A stretch of 18,452 bases of DNA. It comes from JASFYU01 sp045046905 (GTDB lineage: Bacteria > Bacteroidota > Bacteroidia > Flavobacteriales > Flavobacteriaceae). The DNA is taken from assembly GCA_045046905.1 (NCBI GenBank), contig JASFYU010000096.1:1-18452 (forward strand). Reading direction: 5' to 3'. The translations under genes were made by a program, and so were the position numbers. The notes under the pieces were generated by a model that saw nothing but the letters and a program-made list of their open reading frames with translations, made no database searches and was not told where the DNA came from. Positions 15,095-18,452 of this stretch are shown here, one piece after another (positions within the stretch are counted from its first letter, which is position 1; each line of letters starts with the position of its first letter).

Positions 15095-16780
15095 CTATTT
15101 AATACGTTGGGCACCCCTCAACAGGGCTTTTTCTAACATTCTGTAAGGAACATCTTGAACAGCAGCCTTTGAATCGATGGCTAGCGCCGCGGCGGTCGCT
15201 GCTGATTGCCCCAATACCATAAAAACAGGTTCCATACGAATTGACCCAAAGGCAATATGAGTCGCACTCAAACAAACGGGAACGATTAAGTTCTCACATT
15301 CTTCTTTTTTAGGCACAATTGATTTATAACTTATCGGATAGGGCGCTTTAACATGACACTCTACATTACCCTCATTTTGCACAAACCCATTAGCATCGAC
15401 ATAGCGCTGTATATTATGACTATCCATGCCATATGCACCCATACCAACGGGGTCGTTAGGAATATATAGCCCTTCACAGTTGTACTGCGTCATCACGTAG
15501 TCGCTTACCATCCGTCTAGCTTCCCTGATATACAATTGTTGCTGCCATCCATCGGCTCTTTCGAATTCATCTTTTGTAGTACCCCAGCGCGAGGCTTCGT
15601 CACGAACTTCTTTTGGAATTCTGGGATGGTTGGCCAAGGTCCACATAAGGCCCATCTGGTATTTTCTATGATCTTCGATAATCCTTTCCCGTTCTTCATA
15701 TGAAGCTTCTGGATACACATAGTTCTTACCTATATAATCCGTAGAAAATCCGAATTTGTTGTTCGTATCGGTTTTCCGGTTGGGCATGGGTGAATTGATC
15801 CATGGCATTAATGAATTTCCATAACTATACATATCTTTAATGGCTCCTTTTCGCGCCTCATAATTTCGGATCAACAGTTCAAAATCGATTTCGTTATACC
15901 CGTCAGGTTTATTAAAGGGAATACGATTTTCGGGCTGATCGGTCAGGCACATCCGAAAACAATACGCCTGTATTTTTTTATCTCCACTACCTTCAAGACC
16001 AGGTTTTTCGACTATGTTGGGCAACAAACCACTTTTGGAATCTCCTTTTTTGATATAGGGATCGACGCGAGAAACAAAGTTATGATTATATCCGTTTCTG
16101 GATACCGTACCCAGTAGTGATGTGTTTTTAATATTCGCCTGCACCCCGTTCAGTGTTTCCCCGTATTGGTCATTGCTTTCTCGCCCATAGGTATAAGATA
16201 CACCTGCTGCTGCCATTAAATCACCTTCGTAAGTTGCATCAATGAACATTTCTCCTGAAAAAACTTTACCGCCTTCCATTTCAATAGATCGGATTTTTCC
16301 GTTTGTTTTCTTGACTCCGTTCTGTCTATTCAGACGTTCGTTATATACCAATGAAATATTCTCATGGGCTATCATGTCTTCATATACAGAGAGGGCTGCC
16401 GAAGGTTCAAAGGTCCACATAGAGTTTTCTTCTTCTTTGGTTCGGGTCTGTCCCCCATCCAAGTATTCCGAACTTTTTTGCCATTTCCAATTGTCAGAAT
16501 CGTCATAATAGGTCTTGATATTTTCATAGAACTCTCGTGAAATTCCGCCGATGGCCTGTTTATTGCCGATATCCGTTTGGCCCAAACCTCCCGTGGTCAA
16601 TCCTCCAATGCGATTAGTGGGTTCGATCAGGACTACAGATTTGCCCATTCTACTACTTTGGATTGCCGCCGCTATTCCCGCAGAGGTACCACCATAGATT
16701 ATGATGTCATATTTTTTGGATTGACCGTACGAAAATTGAATCAGCAACATCAACACCAAAAAAGAAATTGTTTTTTTCAT
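15095..16780 (-). CDS. FAD-dependent oxidoreductase, secreted paralogue
   Basis: A 561-residue paralogue of the adjacent lipoprotein enzyme, with the same domain order throughout. It has an ordinary signal peptide (MKKTISFLVLMLLIQFSYG, likely cut before QSKKY), so it is expected to be soluble in the periplasm or exported further. The FAD loop is the normal I-I-I-Y-G30-G-T-S-A-G35, followed by NRIGGLTTGGLGQTDIG, DATYEGDLMAAAGVSYTYGRE, GMGAYGMDSHNIQRYVD and FGSIRMEPVFMVLGQSAATAAALA. Tandem position and shared blocks indicate duplication followed by divergence, including a change in how each copy is anchored. It lies 104 bases downstream of the decayed susD gene. Its substrate is unknown. Confidence 0.87.
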   Translation of the reverse strand: MKKTISFLVLMLLIQFSYGQSKKYDIIIYGGTSAGIAAAIQSSRMGKSVVLIEPTNRIGGLTTGGLGQTDIGNKQAIGGISREFYENIKTYYDDSDNWKWQKSSEYLDGGQTRTKEEENSMWTFEPSAALSVYEDMIAHENISLVYNERLNRQNGVKKTNGKIRSIEMEGGKVFSGEMFIDATYEGDLMAAAGVSYTYGRESNDQYGETLNGVQANIKNTSLLGTVSRNGYNHNFVSRVDPYIKKGDSKSGLLPNIVEKPGLEGSGDKKIQAYCFRMCLTDQPENRIPFNKPDGYNEIDFELLIRNYEARKGAIKDMYSYGNSLMPWINSPMPNRKTDTNNKFGFSTDYIGKNYVYPEASYEERERIIEDHRKYQMGLMWTLANHPRIPKEVRDEASRWGTTKDEFERADGWQQQLYIREARRMVSDYVMTQYNCEGLYIPNDPVGMGAYGMDSHNIQRYVDANGFVQNEGNVECHVKAPYPISYKSIVPKKEECENLIVPVCLSATHIAFGSIRMEPVFMVLGQSAATAAALAIDSKAAVQDVPYRMLEKALLRGAQRIK

Positions 16781-16844
16781 TTTTTTAAAGTATTATTCTT
16801 GAATTTAAGATATGTTATATCCATAAAAATAGTGTATTGAAAAG

Positions 16845-16873
16845 TACAGGCCTATTCATAGGCCTGTATTTTT
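16845..16873 (+). terminator. Strong hairpin between susD remnant and FAD oxidoreductase
   Basis: A perfect 10-bp stem TACAGGCCTA (16845-16854) / TAGGCCTGTA (16859-16868) with a 4-nt loop, followed on the plus strand by TTTTTA. On the minus strand, the direction of the flanking genes, the stem is followed by CTTTTC, a weaker T tract. It could attenuate transcription from the susD remnant into the oxidoreductase genes. Confidence 0.5.
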
Positions 16874-16884
16874 ATAGAAACTTC

Positions 16885-18345
16885 TTAATAACCGGGGTTT
16901 TGATCTTCTTGATTGACTGCAGGGTTGTTATTGATTTCATCTTCAGGTATTGGCCATAAAAGACGTTCATCAATAACATTCTTTCCTGCTGCGGTAAAGG
17001 CTTCCTTAACCTTTCCGGTGCGTTTTAAATCGAACCATCGCCTTCTTTCCAAAATAAACTCGTACGCCCTTTCCTAAATAACGGCATCCCTGAAATCAAT
17101 TATACTCATCCCAGAAGGGTAATCTACAGGCGATACCGACGCGAAATCATACCCATAGGCCCTTCTTTTGATTATATTCAATCGTTCCAAAGCCAGTGAA
17201 GACGCATTGCCATCGGCCATACTCGAAGCCTCTGCATAAAAAAGAAAGGCCTCTGTAAAACGATAAATTGGTACGCTGTACAAACTAACACCATTGGAGT
17301 TCGAAATGAACTTTTTAAACAACACCGGTGTAGAGCTGGGAAGTGGCGCCCAATCATCATCGGCATTCAAGACTTGGGTATAAAGGTTAAAGTTCTTTCT
17401 AAGATCATTTTCATTCCAACTATCCCCGATAAAGGAGTTGGTGTCAGGAATCCATGCAGAATACCCAACTGACGAGTAGTGGTATGGGGTATTATTGCCT
17501 CGATGGATAAAGGTGGGAATACTCGACCCCTTGGTTTCGGAATGGTGTATCGACATAATATCCTCACTGCTGGTTTCGGTAGCGAAAATTTGATAAAAAT
17601 CATCGGGCTGCTCAACCCTGACCAGGGCAAAAGGCCCATTTGTAATAACTTCATCGGCTTTTTCGGCCGCCCCTTGCCAATTTTCCATGGTCAGGTATAC
17701 GTGGGCCAGAAGCATTTTGGCCGTCCATTTTGAATCCCTACCCGTCGCCGCGCCTACTTCGCCCAACCCACTTTCTGCGGTAAGACATTCTTGAACGATC
17801 AATTCATATACTTTACTTTCTGGTTCTCTTGCAGCTTCGATAGCTCCAAGATCGACACTTTCACTGATTTTTATGGGTACCGCTCCCCAACCTCTAACCA
17901 ATTCAAAATATGACAAAGCACGTAGAAAATGGGCTTCGGCCAAAATTCGTTTTTGAACATCGGCATCGATATCCTCAATATTCGAGACATTTTCCAAAAC
18001 AGCATTCGCCCGGTTGATCAGGGTATAGAAAGATGACCAATTGCTTGCACAACGGCCAATATTACGCTGATCCAATATTTGGTCCCAAATGGTCATGGGT
18101 GCTTGAGAACCCCTACCTGATAAATAATCACCATGCAATTCGGTCATCAAATAATTGTTAATGCCAAAAAAATCAGATTGCATACCTGCATAAACCCCAG
18201 CTATGGCCGCTTCGGCATCTGATTGATTGTTTTAGAAATTTGCTTTGGAAACAAAGTTTTTGGGTATTTCTTCCAAAGCCTTATCACAAGCGGAAAATAA
18301 TACTATCAACCTGAGTTCGACGTAAGAAACTCTATTTTTTAACAC
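16885..18345 (-). pseudogene. Decayed susD/ragB-type outer-membrane lipoprotein gene
   Basis: One reading frame spans about 486 codons, the normal SusD size, but is broken by two stops. TAA at 18234-18232 falls where NF(Y)NNQSDAEA is expected, and TAG at 17076-17074 falls in RDAVI(Q)ERAYEF, a likely CAG-to-TAG change. Upstream of the first stop the frame still encodes a lipobox region, LFSAC-DKALEEIP. Downstream of the second it keeps the family C-terminus (WFDLKR, LLWPIPEDEINNNP, QNPGY). The middle shows SusD helices (HFLRALSYFELVRGWGAVPI). No ATG precedes the lipobox; the only candidate start is GTG at 18345. SusD proteins bind glycans on the cell surface with a SusC TonB-dependent channel, which is absent from the window. 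No frameshift is seen, so decay is recent. Confidence 0.85.
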
Positions 18346-18410
18346 AAAAAAAACAGAATATTTAGTATATTAAAGTGCTGATATTCAATATATTAAAATA
18401 AATTCTGCCT

Positions 18411-18452
18411 ATGATTTCTACGAATAAAATTACTGAAATTTTCTGTTCTATC
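18411..18452 (+). CDS. Start of a putative IS982-family transposase (cut by window edge)
   Basis: An ATG opens a frame reading MISTNKITEIFCSI that runs off the right edge. The N-K-I-T-E-I-F-C block resembles the N-terminus of IS982-family transposases of Bacteroidota. Only 14 residues are visible, so the assignment rests on memory of that motif. It points away from the susD remnant. The IS left end would lie between about 18340 and 18410, but I cannot place its terminal inverted repeat. Confidence 0.5.
   Translation, partial: MISTNKITEIFCSI

Noticed and set aside
17074..18183. A stand-alone 369-residue SusD-like protein starting at an internal ATG
   Set aside because: Homology continues in the same frame beyond both ends (lipobox upstream, conserved C-terminus downstream), so this piece is the middle of a broken gene. 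It would lack a signal peptide.
1..18452. CRISPR arrays, tRNA or rRNA genes
   Set aside because: I saw no regularly spaced direct repeats and no cloverleaf or rRNA-like stretches in any gap; the intergenic repeats are single, dispersed copies.

Overview
The window looks like a chromosomal segment of a marine-type member of the Bacteroidota, most likely Flavobacteriaceae. The reasons are an AT-rich background, little sign of Shine-Dalgarno sites, TAnnTTTG-type -7 promoter boxes upstream of several starts, a SusD-family nutrient-binding lipoprotein, and protein sequences that read as typical flavobacterial housekeeping enzymes. Identifications come from reading motifs and family resemblance; no search was run.

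Layout. (1) 1-8.1 kb is mostly housekeeping. It holds an exported thioredoxin-like protein (+), then on the minus strand IMP dehydrogenase (guaB), a three-gene envelope group (OprO/P-type porin, a covalent-FMN-type exported protein, a four-helix membrane protein with an HxH motif), an HMG-CoA lyase family enzyme with a LysE exporter, a Dabb-domain protein (+) and quinone-dependent dihydroorotate dehydrogenase (pyrD). (2) 8.1-10.4 kb holds a small exported protein with an apparent frameshift in its signal peptide, and peptidase T (+). (3) 10.4-16.8 kb is a minus-strand catabolic block. In transcription order it has two paralogous exported FAD-dependent oxidoreductases, a CstA-family transporter and a Tat-type Gfo/Idh/MocA oxidoreductase. 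(4) 16.9-18.35 kb is a decayed susD gene with two in-frame stop codons and no ATG. The first codons of what looks like an IS982-family transposase run off the right edge, divergent from it.

How it fits together. Region 3 plus the susD remnant looks like the leftover of a polysaccharide/glycoside utilisation locus. The SusD partner is dead and no SusC is present in the window, but the exported redox enzymes and the transporter remain intact. The IS next to the broken susD 5' end is a plausible cause. The porin/FMN/membrane group in region 1 looks like an extracytosolic flavin redox module of unknown substrate.

Four intergenic gaps carry recognisable pieces of the same degenerate repeat, all in the same orientation, with a palindromic core. 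This is the clearest signal not explained by genes. The best candidates for new biology are this repeat family, the FMN/HxH membrane pair, and the exported oxidoreductase-CstA block.
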